From Phylloscopus collybita (taxonomy: Eukaryota; Chordata; Aves; Passeriformes; Phylloscopidae), in contig JAJNNQ010000009.1 in the NCBI GenBank assembly GCA_027886175.1, positions 18,015,501 to 18,079,500 on the forward strand: 64,000 nt of DNA, given 5' to 3'. Positions within the stretch are counted from its first letter, which is position 1; each line of letters opens with the position of its first letter. This document shows positions 11,498 to 23,482 of the stretch, piece after piece. The notes beneath the pieces are model-generated. The model was given only the letters and a program-made list of their open reading frames with translations, did not search any database and was not told the origin of the DNA. The position numbers and the translations under genes were made by a program.

Positions 11498-14400
11498 CAA
11501 ATCTTTAAATCATTTTAGTACTGTTAAATACATTATTACATAAATTAAATGTGTTCTCTTGAAATTGAGCCTTTAAAATATTGTAGCTATAAGCAATATC
11601 AGAAACCAATTAAGTTATGTGTTCATTAGTATTATCGTACAACAGTTCGTATCAACAGAAAGTACTTTATTACATCCAGGAACACAAGAAATTACACATG
11701 CAAAGTCAAATGCCTCTTTCATGTACCTTTATTGCGCAGTCTTTTATAAATGCTCATTTTATAACTTCTCCAATCCACAGCATGTGTATCATCACTATTG
11801 CAGCATTAGTGATGAAGATCCCGAGATGGAATTACCACACATTTGGGGAATTTTTGGCTGACTACTTTCTGTTCTGTTAAGGACATACACTTAAAAAAAA
11901 AAAAAAAAAGAAAAAAAATCAAATAATAATGATAATCTTCTATCCATGAATTAGAGGTAAATAAAAGTAAATTTGATAAAAATTCAATAGCCATATGATT
12001 TGCTATTCTAAGTATTTACGGTCAGAGTGTGTTGCTTTGTTGGGCGTTTTTTGTTACAGTGAGGGTTTCTTTTAAAAACTATCAACTCCATTAAATATAT
12101 ACTACTTATTTGGTTTTTGAAATCAGGATTTAAATATAGATTCATAGAGCATGTGAAAAAGTGGCTCCATGAGTCAGCTCTTAAATTTCTATAAATAATT
12201 TTACTCCCATTTACTTAACTCAAGATCTGATTTTAAAAATACAACATGGAAATATGGGTCATCCTAGGCAAGACCAGAAAAACTAAATTATTTTTTCAGA
12301 AAAAATTGTGCTCTTTTCACTTTGTCAGATGGCTGCAATGAAGAGAAATGGTATAAGGCACAATGACAACTGAGAAATTCTAAGTAGCCAGAGATTTACT
12401 AATCCTCTTTTAAGCATACTGAAAAATGTGGAAAAGGGAAATGAAAATGAAGAATAGTGTTTTTATGTGCATCAAGCTCTGTCTCTCTAGATAGAAGTGT
12501 GAAGTGAGGATTGCTTAAATGGGATGGAAGAAAGTGATGAAAAGCAGGATGAAATCTATGCATCATATGACCAAGGCAAAACACATTATAAAACTAAAAT
12601 AGAAAGGCTTAAACAGCAAATATTTCCCAAAGCCTAGAAAGAATTTGCCAAAAATCTTGATAGGTCAAAAAAGAACCACTGAGGCATATTAAAATTGACC
12701 ATATTTTTCGTGATACATCATCTGTATTACCTATCTCCAAACACTCAATATTTTTAAGGAAAAGACTAGTGAGTCTTCTCTAACCTCACTGGTTCCTTTC
12801 CATTTTTCCTCATCAATATGTTTACATATTTTCTGTTCTATTTACCCCTGGTATTTCCCAATTCAGTTTGAAATTTTATCCTTCTGGACGAGTGAATCCT
12901 AAAAAAAAAAAACACACACAAACAAAAACAAACAAACAAACCCACACAAAACAAAACAAATAAACAAACAAAACCACAAAAAAAAAACACCAAAAAACCC
13001 CCCAAAAAACCCAACCAGACTTAATTTTTCTTACCCAATTCAAAAATAAAAAGCAGAACTAAGCTGTGCTGAGAGTTAATTTAGCAAGATCGAAATTTTA
13101 GTGGAACAGGATGGCTCCCTGGGGACAGTGGGGCTGTGAGCGTGGTGATTCCCCAGGTTGGCAGCCAGGGCTGGTCCCATACCCCAGCAGGAAGCAATAT
13201 ACATGTACCTAAATATACACTTTCATGATGAGAAAAAAATCAAACACATTGAAAGTAATTTTTTCAATTTCTTTATAAAGGTGATAACTCAGAATATAAA
13301 AACTACCTGTGTACAATGAGGTATTGTCAGGTTTGGTAAAAATATTCTCCAAACTTTGTTGGAACAGTTGTTGTCTTTACTTCAGGGAGCTAAAACCCCT
13401 TTATTTGGGTAACAATATCTTTTGGTAGTAAAAGTACCAGTAAGTGAACTTTTACTAAAATAAGGAATAGCAGCCAGTTCTGGTTTAGTGGCATAACTGG
13501 ATGAAGGCATTCTCTATCAAAAGTGCACAGCTCTTCTATCTGAAATTGTGCATTATCTTAATGAAGCTTTAAACTAGATAAATTATTTGGGAAAAGTTTG
13601 TTTACAATTTTTTTTTAAAAAAAAAAGTACTTGCATACAAATATGCTAAACATTCTTGTCCATTTTGTAGATGTTTTACAAAAATTTTGTTGAAAACAAG
13701 GAATATAGCAAAAGATTTAAGAAGATCTTTCAGATTATTTAACACTTTACCACTGAAAATCAAAATTCAGCACCCTTATGTTTACTTGCTATATGGGTAG
13801 GACAGATTCAGCTGCATGGACTCAGGAGAAACACATCACACAAACAGGTGAAGAAATGGTGACTGGGCATTTGTGCATTGGAAACAGTGCAATCAATGCA
13901 AATGTTAGCAGGCTACTTCAGCCACTCATTGTAAGGGCCCTAAACTATTTGTAAACCGAACATCAGTAAGTTTCATTCTACAGTGCAAAAACATATTATA
14001 TAAATGAAACATATAAAATTTTCTAATACCACAGATAATCATCGTTAACCTCTTTTTTATTCTTGCTGACTTTTTGTACAACATAAAACACAAAAATTCT
14101 CTCACTGAAATATTTTATAATCAATTTTGTATTAATCTACTCTATATAACGTAGGTATTACTGACTTCTTAGACATAAATCACCATGTAGAAGACTGTCA
14201 TGCTGTTTCAATTGTTTTTAAAAAGATATCTTGTAATAAGAAGTTTTAACTTTCACAGTCACAATGTCTTAATAATAATAATTTCAAGTGCCTTGCATAA
14301 AAGCTTTGAAGGCTGAAAAATAACTTCTAAATATAGTGTTCCATCTGTTGGTCTCCTTTGTTCGGCAAAGTGTTCTGTTTTTAAGATGCTAGTCAGTTAC

Positions 14401-15101
14401 AGAAATACTACATTTCTTCTTTATGAAACAATCCAGGCAAAGAATTTTTGTAGTCAGAAGAGCCTGAAATCGAAGAAATTATTTACAAGAGAATTAGCCA
14501 TTGAACTTGATGAGGTATTCAAAGAAGGAGTAGGTGGTAGGGTGGTGATGGAAAGGATGTTGCTCTACTTATAATTTAATGATTTGAAACCAGAGCATAA
14601 GAATAGATTTTACTTAATTTTCTCTCTTGAATATTTACTTTTACAAATATAATTACAAATCCAAGCTTAACCCAAAACTCTAAAGATGTTTAATCAGATT
14701 TTAAATTTCAACTCTAACCCATGTTCTGAGTGTAAATATTAATTTTATTAAAGTTCTCAACCCCGACTTGAACAAACGAGTGTGGAGAAGACAATTATTT
14801 TTATATCAACCTACTGGTTTATGGGCAAAGTAGTGTTTGATAAGGATGTCATAGCAGAAGTCAGTGAGAAAATCTGGAGTGCAATACCTCATATTATGAT
14901 TCCTTAATTCATTATGATGCAAAATTTTTTAATTTCTATTTGAGGAGTTTACTGTCTGGAGTTCCTAAGTGACAAATGGAATTTAAATCTCAAAATGAGG
15001 ATATTGTCTCAGCATCTTGTATCAATCAACACAAGTATGCTAATATTAGGATTTTCTGTATCTCACAAATGGTTCTGCTTTCTGCTCTAGAGGTGAGGTA
15101 C
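11498..15101. other. Gene-free stretch, low-complexity tracts
   Basis: No exon I can support. Holds an A-rich run at 11893-11918, a long A/C tract at 12901-13017 with CAAA and CCAAA units, and an unexplained GC-rich patch at 13100-13190. The rest is plain A/T-rich sequence. Confidence 0.45.
12901..13017. repeat. A/C-only low-complexity tract
   Basis: About 117 bases built almost only from A and C, mainly CAAA, CAAAA and CCAAA units with a few CACA steps. One strand is therefore nearly free of G and T. The units are irregular rather than a clean microsatellite. Confidence 0.85.
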
Positions 15102-15192
15102 CTGGAAGTTATGCATTTCAATGCTTGATTTGCTTGTGCCAAAGTCGTTTGGATAAAACACTGTCTTCCTTGTGAAGCACATAGATCTATAG
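15102..15192 (-). CDS. Putative internal coding exon, unidentified minus-strand gene
   Basis: The minus strand shows a strong acceptor, a run of pyrimidines with TTTTTTTTACTGCTCTTAG, then 91 open bases reading IDLCASQGRQCFIQTTLAQA followed by NQALKCITS, ending at CTTCCAG and GTACCT. The phase is 1 in and 2 out. Both fit neighbours: the exon at 15971-16052 leaves in phase 1 and the exon at 10071-10206 enters in phase 2, so the joint codons are GCT (Ala) and AGA (Arg). The ALAQANQALK-type rhythm resembles one helix of a helical-repeat protein, but I see no named domain. The donor is only average. No stop occurs in this frame across the exon, and the intron to 15971 would be about 780 bases. Confidence 0.45.
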
Positions 15193-15970
15193 CTAAGAGC
15201 AGTAAAAAAAATGTGCAGGAAAAAATGTGGTGTGTTATCATTTCACATGTGTCTGCTTCAAATATTCTATTTATGTGTACTTGTGCCAGCCTTTATTGGA
15301 ATTCAAATGTTTAAATGGTGTAGACAAACAAATGTTCAAATTACACAGACCTTTTAACAAATGATATGCCATAAGGTAAAAAATTATTCCATGTCTTTAG
15401 TATATTGATATATAGACATTGATATATAGGCAGAGAGCTTTTCTAATGATTGGTTTTTCTAATATTTTAGTAAGTGTATAATGAAAGCTTATTTTAAGAG
15501 TTCTATTCAAATAATACAGTTTTCTTAGGGTACTTTTGGGGCAGTGGAAAAAAGAGGAGATGAGAGGAAAAATCTTAAAAAGATGGTAAAACAAACATGT
15601 AGAGTCAACTTTCAGAGCAGAATTTTACCACCTGTTCCTACATAATTTTTGGGTTTTTTTCAGTTTTACAACTTTTAAAGTGTGAGTTTTGAATGAGAAA
15701 TCGAATAACATAATAATAGTAACTAACAAGAATTATAATTTGTCTGTGGGATTATAACACAAAATTATATTTTTTCACATTTTTTACCTCATTGAGTTAT
15801 ACTTCAGTATTGAGTATCCACAAGCACATTGCCTAGAAGGTTATTGTATGATCAGAACTTTTTTATGATTTTTTGTGAGGTTTAATGTTATTTTTTGACA
15901 TTAAAAAATACTAAAGAACTTAAAAGGAAAATAATGAAAATACTTATTTCTCCTTTGTGCTGTAGTTTAC

Positions 15971-16052
15971 CTGTTCTTGGTTTTCTTTCTGCTACCTCAT
16001 TGAAAAACTTTAACACATGCTGGACTGTAGTCTTATAAACTGCAAATCCATC
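15971..16052 (-). CDS. Putative internal coding exon, unidentified minus-strand gene
   Basis: On the minus strand the frame reads DGFAVYKTTVQHVLKFFNE and continues VAERKPRT to a good donor, AAGAACAG followed by GTAAAC. The exon is 82 bases, phase 0 in and 1 out, and joins the exon at 15102-15192 in frame. An in-frame TGA lies just before the chosen acceptor (GATGACAG), so the open frame is bounded as expected for an exon. The acceptor's pyrimidine tract is weak. A plus-strand open frame overlaps the same bases; I prefer the minus strand because of the donor and the phase agreement, but cannot rule out the other. No family recognised. Confidence 0.4.
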
Positions 16053-16478
16053 CTGTCATCTGTGTCTCCAATGAGAAGGGATGATCTGGAAGTGGTCCTG
16101 GATGTCAGTGAAGTCTACAAATCTGTGATAGCACTGCTAAGATTGCAAGCAAGGAAACTAGTTACTGCCACTAAAAGAAAAGATAAAGCAGCTAAAGGCA
16201 TCCTGTGACCTGGATTGCCCAGTTCATCTCAGCCAAAAAAACCCCCAGACTGTTCTTTGGTCAGTATCTTTCAACATCAAAACAGTTAAACAAAAGTAAT
16301 GGCTGATCTTGTTTCAGATTTATATGCTGCAGGTTTTTCTCATTTTCTTTTTTCACCTTTGCATTTCAAAGCTAGTAAACAGCTTCAGTTTCTAATACTT
16401 AGAAAGATACTATCCTAGACATCCTCTGTGTAGTTTGTCACAAATATTAGTTATTATATACATATACACCAATGACCC

Positions 16479-17205
16479 CGTCTTGGTTTGGAAAGACAGG
16501 TATTGGCCAGGGAAAGCTGAAGTTTCCCTTGGAATGGAGAATGTAAACCCCTCATCACCTCCAAATTTTTATAATTTTGCAATTAAGGGTTTTCAGGCAA
16601 AAATATGGGAATAGGAATAACAGTTCTTTACTAGGAATATTAAATGTAATAGTACAAAAATACGAGTGAGCAAACAAACAAAAATTCTAGAAACCCTGAC
16701 AGAATCAGAGATACAACCTGACAGACAGCCTGTTGGTCAAGGTGTTGGAAACAGTCCACAGTAAGTCCTCCTGGAGTGGCAGATGTGGTGCTGTTTGAGT
16801 AGAGATGATCCTGAGAGAAAAGGGTCCAGTGATGGTGAGAAGTGTCCAGTCTCCCTTCAGGAATCCAGTGGAACCAGATACCTTGTGTTCCTCTGTCTCA
16901 GTTTTTATCTAGGTAGGAATGGTTGGCTCCCCTCCCCTGGGTGGAGCATCTCACAGTGGGATGGTGGAATATATCCTGTCATTGGTGAGCCTTAATGGCC
17001 CATTAACAGAAGATATCCCCCAGAGGGAGGATGGGTGGTGAAAGAGATAAGAAACAATGCCCCACCTGGTTTCAACAGCTGACCCATTATCAGAAGGCAT
17101 CTGCCCCCCTCCCCCCAGAGTCACAAGAGATAAAGAAAAACATCTCTCCAACTGCTTTCAACAAATGAAATAGAATACATATTTTTGGTTCCATAGCCCA
17201 ACACA
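16479..17205 (-). mobile_element. Endogenous retrovirus LTR (solo), minus orientation
   Basis: About 727 bases. The + strand starts with a degenerate TG then TCTTGGTTTGGAAAGACAGG, and ends ATAGCCCAACACA. Read on the minus strand it begins TGTGTTGGGC and ends CCAAACCAAGAC plus a degraded CA, the TG...CA form of an LTR. The minus strand holds TTCCTAGTAAAGAACTG, which looks like the poly(A)-signal region with AATAAA changed to AGTAAA. I recognise this LTR type as common in songbird genomes, but cannot name the subfamily safely. No gag, pol or env sequence and no primer-binding site is next to it, so it is a solo LTR. No clean target-site duplication is visible. Confidence 0.75.
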
Positions 17206-18374
17206 GATGCCAACCCTCAGCTCTGCACTGGTTTTACTGCCACTCTGAGCAATTATTTTTAGATGCACGTAGCCTCTCCAACATTTAGAGATATAAGAAA
17301 TATGTATAGACAACCTAATGAAACCTACATTTCATGCTTTGCTACAGTTTTTACAGCACCCACGTGCCTTAGGTACACCTGGATTCTTACATATTAATGA
17401 ACTATTAGCCAAAAATGTGAAAACATCTGTCCATTAAACAACAAACCATAACAAGACCCAATAAGCTCAGCTATACAAGAGGCAAGAAGCAGTCAGAAAT
17501 AAACTGAGCCAACATGCGAGGTTTCTATGCCTGATAGTGCTGTTGATTTCCATGACTATGATGTTATCTTTATGCCATAGTCTAAAACTAATTAGCCTCA
17601 CCAGTTCTGAAAGAGTATTGGTTCCATGGGGACATAATTTTTGTTAAAGGTCAGAGAGAACCATAACCCAGGAGTTTATGGACCCAGGGTATGAAGGATA
17701 TTAGGTGTGAAGGACACCAAATGTTGAAATCATAACAGTGGTCTAAATAAGACTGAACATTAAATCAAAATTCAATTATAACATCTCAAGTGAGATTCCT
17801 AGTGTTTGACCATTTCTGTGTCTCTGTCTCCATAAAAAAGACTGTAAGTATCTTTGAAATGTCTTGGCTCAATACATATAGCAGTAAGAATTTTTCCACT
17901 TTAATTTAAAGGTATTTGTCAGACAGGAAAATTGATCTCATTCAGGTTTAATGCTACATTCTGGCAAAATAATTGCACGAAATCTCCAAATTTGATACAA
18001 AAAAGTATGATAATAATAGCAATAATACTAACAATGAATTGTATTCTTTTTTTTGCACAGAAACAGGGTAATTCTTCCTTGCCTTTAACACATTTCCAAA
18101 TTTAATGTTCATTGTAGATGTAAAAATCTTCATATATTTACTTCTAGTATCAAAGTCTATTCAGAAATAATTTCAAAATCAAATAGATGCCTATGTCAAC
18201 CATCTACAAGTTAATAACAATTTTCCTTTAGATTACTGTCCCGATATTGATTTTTGTTATAGTGATTGTAAAATATATTTTCTTTTACTTTCAGAGTATT
18301 TTTTTCTTTTTAATAAAAGGCAGGCTGGATACTGAATAGGAACAGATAAGTCAAAATTTAAAAATGGAAAAAAG
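17206..18374. other. Gene-free stretch
   Basis: A/T-rich sequence between the LTR and the CR1 fragment. I see no exon or repeat that I can support. Confidence 0.45.
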
Positions 18375-19111
18375 AATGACTTGGAAAACCAAAAGCCAGT
18401 CAGTTTCATCCCCATGGCCACAAAGATTATGGAGCAGATGCTCCTGGAAACTGTGCTAAGAGACGTAGAAAATAAGGAAGTGGTTGGTGATAGTCAAAGA
18501 ACTTCAGCAAGGGCAAGTTGTGCCTCACAGGTTGTGGCCTTCTACAATGCAGTTGCACCATTGGTGGGTAAGGGAAGTGCAACTGATGTTATCTACCTGG
18601 ACTTGTGCAAAGCATTTGACATGATTCTGCATGACTTGTCCTTAGACTGGAGTGATATAGATTTTCTGGATGGATGATTTGGTAGCTAAGGAATTGGCTG
18701 TATGACTGAGTTATGGTCAATGGAGATGAGTGATGAGTGGCACTCCTTAGGGGTTGGTATTGGGACTAGTGCTGCTTAACATCTTTGTCAGCAACATGGG
18801 TTGTGGGATTGAGTGTACCCTCAGCAAGCTTGCCAATACCAAATTGTGTGGTGCAGCTGACATGCTGAAGGGAAAAGGTGACATCCAAAGGGACCTTGAC
18901 ATGCTTGGGAGGTGGGTCTGTGCAAACCCCATGAAGTTCCACAAGGCCAAGTGCAAGGACCTGCAGTTGGGTCGGGGAAAACTCAAGCACAAATACAAGC
19001 TGGGCAGAGATTGAAATTGAGAGCAGCCCTGAGGAAAAGGACTTGGGGGTTGACATGGGACAACAATGTGAGCTTGTCCCTTTAAACCCAAATTATTCTA
19101 TGGTTCTATGA
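18375..19111 (+). pseudogene. CR1 LINE fragment with broken reverse transcriptase
   Basis: A sense-strand piece of CR1 ORF2 that runs to the CR1 3' end (ATTATTCTATGGTTCTATGA at 19092-19111). The first part, from 18381, keeps PVSFIPMATKIMEQM and the palm motif YLDLCKAFD, with the conserved Asp at about base 18600. The reading frame shifts between about 18650 and 18750. From 18754 a second frame holds LLNIFVSN, ECTLSKLANTKLCGA and RDLDMLGRW. The catalytic motif, normally A-D-D-T before K-L, is reduced to LANTK (bases 18829-18843), so a codon is missing and both Asp residues are lost. Intervening sequence is also deleted. The element is 5'-truncated, catalytically dead and cannot move itself. 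Confidence 0.9.
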
Positions 19112-21830
19112 AAATATGAGTAAGTGAAAAATGAAATTTTTCTAACTTATTTCTAATGCCAGTTGGAAAAAAGTACATTGGAATTGCTTTATTTAACCTT
19201 ACACATAATTTCTTCCTTCACTCTTCGTCTACTTTAAGAATATACTGATGAGGCATATTTAGGAATTTTTCCACACATTCTACCTATGCTACCTTGCCAC
19301 TCCTTGCTGGGGTGGACAAAAATTTTATTCTCTGAGATTGATGAGGGCAGGAGTAAGTTGGTCACTGAAACTCTTCTTTTTTATTCATGCTTTTTCTCTC
19401 TCCTTATCTTACTTATTATGAACAATTTTGACACAAGAGATAATGGATCCATTCCTGCTGCATTATTAATTTTGAATTAGATATTAAGCAACAGTTCTTC
19501 TGAAGGAAGAAGAGCATATAATTCATTCTAGTGGGTTGCATTAATTCTTATTGTGTATATATTTAAAAATAGCTGGACTTTATCAGCTCCAGTATTGATA
19601 TTACATGCTTGCACATGCTCACAGGCATATGGCTCCTATTACCTTTAGGTAATATTGTTGCTTCAGCAGCTGCCATCAACTTTTCTGTCTCCTCGCTCTG
19701 GATTGCTGGCCTAGCAATTCAGTTTAATGATTTCTATTGCCAACTTTTGGTGCCCCAAACATGTGGCATAAATTAGAGTCAATTTAGTAAAGAACAATAA
19801 CCAAAGCTGGGTAAAAAATATACATTTTAAAATACGCCCTCTCTTAACATCTGCTTTGGGGAGCCACTAATTCTTATGATAAATTTTCTAAGCCTTTCAC
19901 TTTTTAAGGTGTTCATTAATTTATTTAACAACAACAAAATGTGACTGCAGTCTGCATAGTATACCTCAAAGCAAATTACTGGAAGTTTTATTAAATAAAT
20001 TTAGAACTTTCTCACAGATATGACTGATAAATGGATCATCTCTTCAAAAAGTAACTTCAAAAGCTGAAAAGAATAGCAGATGAAAAAAAGGTCATTTCAT
20101 TTGACTTCTCTCAGCAGAAAAACAACCTATAGTGTTTGCTTGAAGCAGGTTATTTCAAATACCTTTGAAACAGAACAAGAGTATAAATGCATAGATTACC
20201 TTCATTTTTACCCTCCTAAGCCCCTTCACTCTAATTTAAAGAATTTGAAAGGTGTTTAAAATGTGCAAGAACAAAAACTTTCACTTTGATAGGCTGGCAG
20301 TATTCTCCTAGAATTCAAAACATGACAGCTAAGATCACCTGGGAGTAGAGTCTTCCCCTTTAGAAACACATGGTGACAGAGAGGTACACTAGCAACAGTT
20401 TTTGTGGACCACAGGATTTACCCTTAGGATAACACAGAAGAGACATTTGAAACAAGCACTGACATCTCACTTGGTTATGTGATACTCAGATATGCAGAGA
20501 ATTCTGACCCCCTTCTGGAAGTGCCATATATTTTTCATACCTGCTCCCCTCACCTCCAAACTTTTCTTCATTCTTCTCCCATTCAATTGGAAGTTGCTTT
20601 TTCCAGTGATTTCCTTTGCAACTCTTCAAAGAGACAGTTTTGTCACAAACAAGATGTGCCTCTGCTCCTTTGAAGACTCTCAGCTATGTGTCTACTCCCT
20701 AAATCATTGACAGCAACAAAAATAATTCCAACTCAATATTCTTTATATCATTAAAGTCAATGGGATTAAATGTGAATGTTAATTAGCTTACTACTTTGCA
20801 GCCTAAACAACTGCACTTCATTTTTTTGATGTTTTTCTGGAATCTGTTTGTTGGGATTTTTTTGGGGGGGTAGTTTCATATTCTGATTTGATTTGAATTT
20901 TTAGTGGGGCTTTTTTGTATATTTATTTCTTTCTTTTGTAGTTTTAATTGTATTTTTTTCTTTTTCCCAGAAATGGTAAATTCATCACTTCTAAAGAATA
21001 TTAATAGCAGGAGATTTCTGCAGGGCCAGAACTCCAGACTCAAGGAGTTAGAATGGGGTTTCAATGCCATGAAATTGAAACAACTTAGCCCACCATACTT
21101 AATAGAAGAAACCTGTAAAGCTTACCAGACTTCTTGCTTCCATATCAAAAATGGACATCTTCAGACTTCACTATCAGCTGTAAGAGATTTTCCTCTTTTT
21201 ACTTCTTCTGACTTGGAGTCCTAAGAAGATACTATTGAATGAATTACTGAATATTCTTAATTACTAATTCCTTGTGGAGATTGAACTAGATATTTCCCTT
21301 TCTCTAGTGTAACCTGCTTACATTTTAGATCTCACAAGTCTAAGGATTATGTAGGGATATTATGGACCATTAAGCTGACTTAAACCAATGCAGGTGTAAC
21401 TTTATACAAATGGTGGCAAACAGCATGAGCCCTCCATCTATGTTTGCTGCTAGAATACATTCAGCTGAAGAAAATGGGAAATTTTTGAAATGTATACTGA
21501 AAAAAATTAATTTCCCCACATAATTCTGTAGTTAATCCATGTTATGGGTTTGTTTGTTTTTCTTCTCAGAAGAAAACAGAATAAAGAGAGGAAAAAAAAT
21601 ATTTCCCCAAAGGAAGATTTAGGATTTTCGGTTTACAGTTTTATATTACCTACCCTAAGCTTCTCTCTGATAATTTAACTTAGATCAAGGTATATGAGAC
21701 TGGGCTGGCACAATCTCATAAATCATCTCTCATTTATATTAGCAACCAGGTCTGTTTGTTTGCTTGTTTTTTCTTATATAATTGATTTTTTATAATCATA
21801 TATGTTTTATAGTTCATGGGTGTCTTGGTT
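19112..21830. other. Gene-free stretch
   Basis: No supported gene. One open minus-strand frame around 20530-20640 ends at good donor sequences, but its phase does not fit the neighbouring candidate exons and I do not call it. Confidence 0.4.
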
Positions 21831-21932
21831 TGGAAAGACAGGTATCTGCCAGGGAAAACTGGAGTTTCCCTTAGAATGGAGAATGTAAACCCCTCACCCC
21901 CTCCAAATTATAATTTTGCAATTAAGGGTGTT
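21831..21932 (-). mobile_element. U5-end fragment of the same ERV LTR family
   Basis: The first 102 bases of the LTR as written on the + strand recur here, starting with an intact TGTCTTGGTTTGGAAAGACA. By eye there are about seven mismatches and one short indel against 16479-16585. On the minus strand this is the 3' (U5) end. Similarity stops abruptly at about 21932. The base order next to the TG does not look like a primer-binding site, so this is a truncated remnant rather than one end of a provirus. Confidence 0.75.
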
Positions 21933-23370
21933 TGGGATTACAGGATTTTTGTCTCTCTCCATTCCTTATTTCTGAGGTTACATCTCAAGTAAGAACTCTT
22001 GTATTTTAGCATGTAGATTTTATATATATTGCTTTTGAAGTACTTCAGAGGGTCTGGACAGTTTAAATACTACTGAATTTGATTCTTTTTTTACTAGAAG
22101 ATATACAATGGCCACTATTTTTCAGTGAAGTATGCATGTCTTAAATATCTGAGAAGATGTAATTGTCTCTTTTTTAATACTTGATATCAATCCTTGGACT
22201 TGAGTGGCCAATTTATAACAATTGAACTCAAGACAGGGAAAAAAACAAAGTCTGTCTTTACTGGCTCAGCTACAACATCTCTAGCTGTTCAACCCTTTGC
22301 AGCACAGGGCTGCATAGTTCAGTTATTAGTGCTAGCTGTGACACTTATATAAACATTCAGAGGAATGTTTTGTTCAGCTCTTCTGGCTGAAAATGAATCC
22401 CTTTCCTTATAGGACTGTTTTCAGTCAACTCAGCTATCTCTGAACTAAACTGCTACACATGTGTAGAAATGCTGGCATAAGGGAGGGACAAATGTATTAT
22501 TCACTGTGACTGGAACAAATATAAGTGTTGAAGCAGAACCAAGGGAATTCTGATTAGATTTGGTTGAAGTGGTAAAGCACATCCTCATAATGCATCTGGT
22601 CAGTATGAAGCACCTTCTTTACTAAATTCTGCCTTCTGTATTAGTTTGTACGTTTCCTAAGTGTTTAATAAAGAGCTGAGTAAAATACGTTTTGATCACT
22701 AATAAACCTTATTTGATTGAGATTTACAGCACTTAAAGTTGTCAATGTGCTTGCTGCAACTGATCATTTACTGCCTCTCTTTTAAGGGTGCCGCATACAG
22801 CACTAAGCAGTTCACTTGTAGAGAGAAATCAAAGCAAAGCACTTGCCCTACAGAGATTTTATTAATTTAATTTCAATCCTTCCTTAATGCAGAATGAATA
22901 GAAAAAAATACAGTCTAGGATTTGCATCCAAGGGCCCAACATAATATTTACCGACAGCTTGATCCTCTGCTAGATTTAGTGACTAGAGTTAGAAATTTAT
23001 TCATCAGTCTTGTTGACCGGATCATTCTGACAGTCAGGCTCATCTCTCAAGGCTGTAATGTCTGAACTGTTAGGGGCGTTGGGACTTTTTTGTGAGCCTT
23101 TTATCTTGCTTGTCTTAACATATAGGGAAATCTTGTCTCAACAGATGCAATAATTTTTGAGATAATTTTAGGAATAAAAAAAAATCTGAAGAACCTAAAA
23201 CTTTAAAGTGAATAGGAACAAACAGTTTAAATGTCTGCATGATTAAAAATGACTGATTGTCTCTTCAAAATTTTGCCAGGTTGAAAAAGCATGTTCTCAA
23301 ATAGTTTCAAATTCTATTTGTAAATTAGGATAGAAAATAGAGAATTTAAACGAAATTAGATGTGGGATGG

Positions 23371-23393
23371 GTTTTTTTGTGGTTTTTGTTTTT

Positions 23394-23424
<31 letters not shown>

Positions 23425-23482
23425 GTTTTTTTTTTTTGGTTTTTTTTTTTTTTTTTTGAGTTTTGAGTTTTGTTTTTTTTTG
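23371..23482. repeat. T/G low-complexity tract
   Basis: About 110 bases of T runs broken by G or GG, the reverse-complement type of the A/C tracts elsewhere in the window. Open frames read through it encode only lysine-rich strings and are artefacts. Confidence 0.85.

Noticed and set aside
16017..16208. Plus-strand open frame reading DDLEVVLDVSEVYKSVIALL
   Set aside because: Coding-like, but it overlaps the minus-strand exon candidate with the better splice donor and phase fit, and no AATAAA follows. Kept only as an alternative.
18747..19091. Two 96-114 codon minus-strand open frames
   Set aside because: They are antisense shadows of the CR1 reverse-transcriptase fragment.
20530..20640. Minus-strand exon candidate with two good donors (GGAGCAG/GTATGA and TTTGGAG/GTGAGG)
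   Set aside because: Either donor leaves in a phase that does not fit the next candidate acceptor, and the acceptor is weak.
16479..21932. A complete provirus between the two LTR copies
   Set aside because: No gag/pol/env-like sequence, no primer-binding site next to the U5 end at 21831, and the second copy is only about 100 bases.
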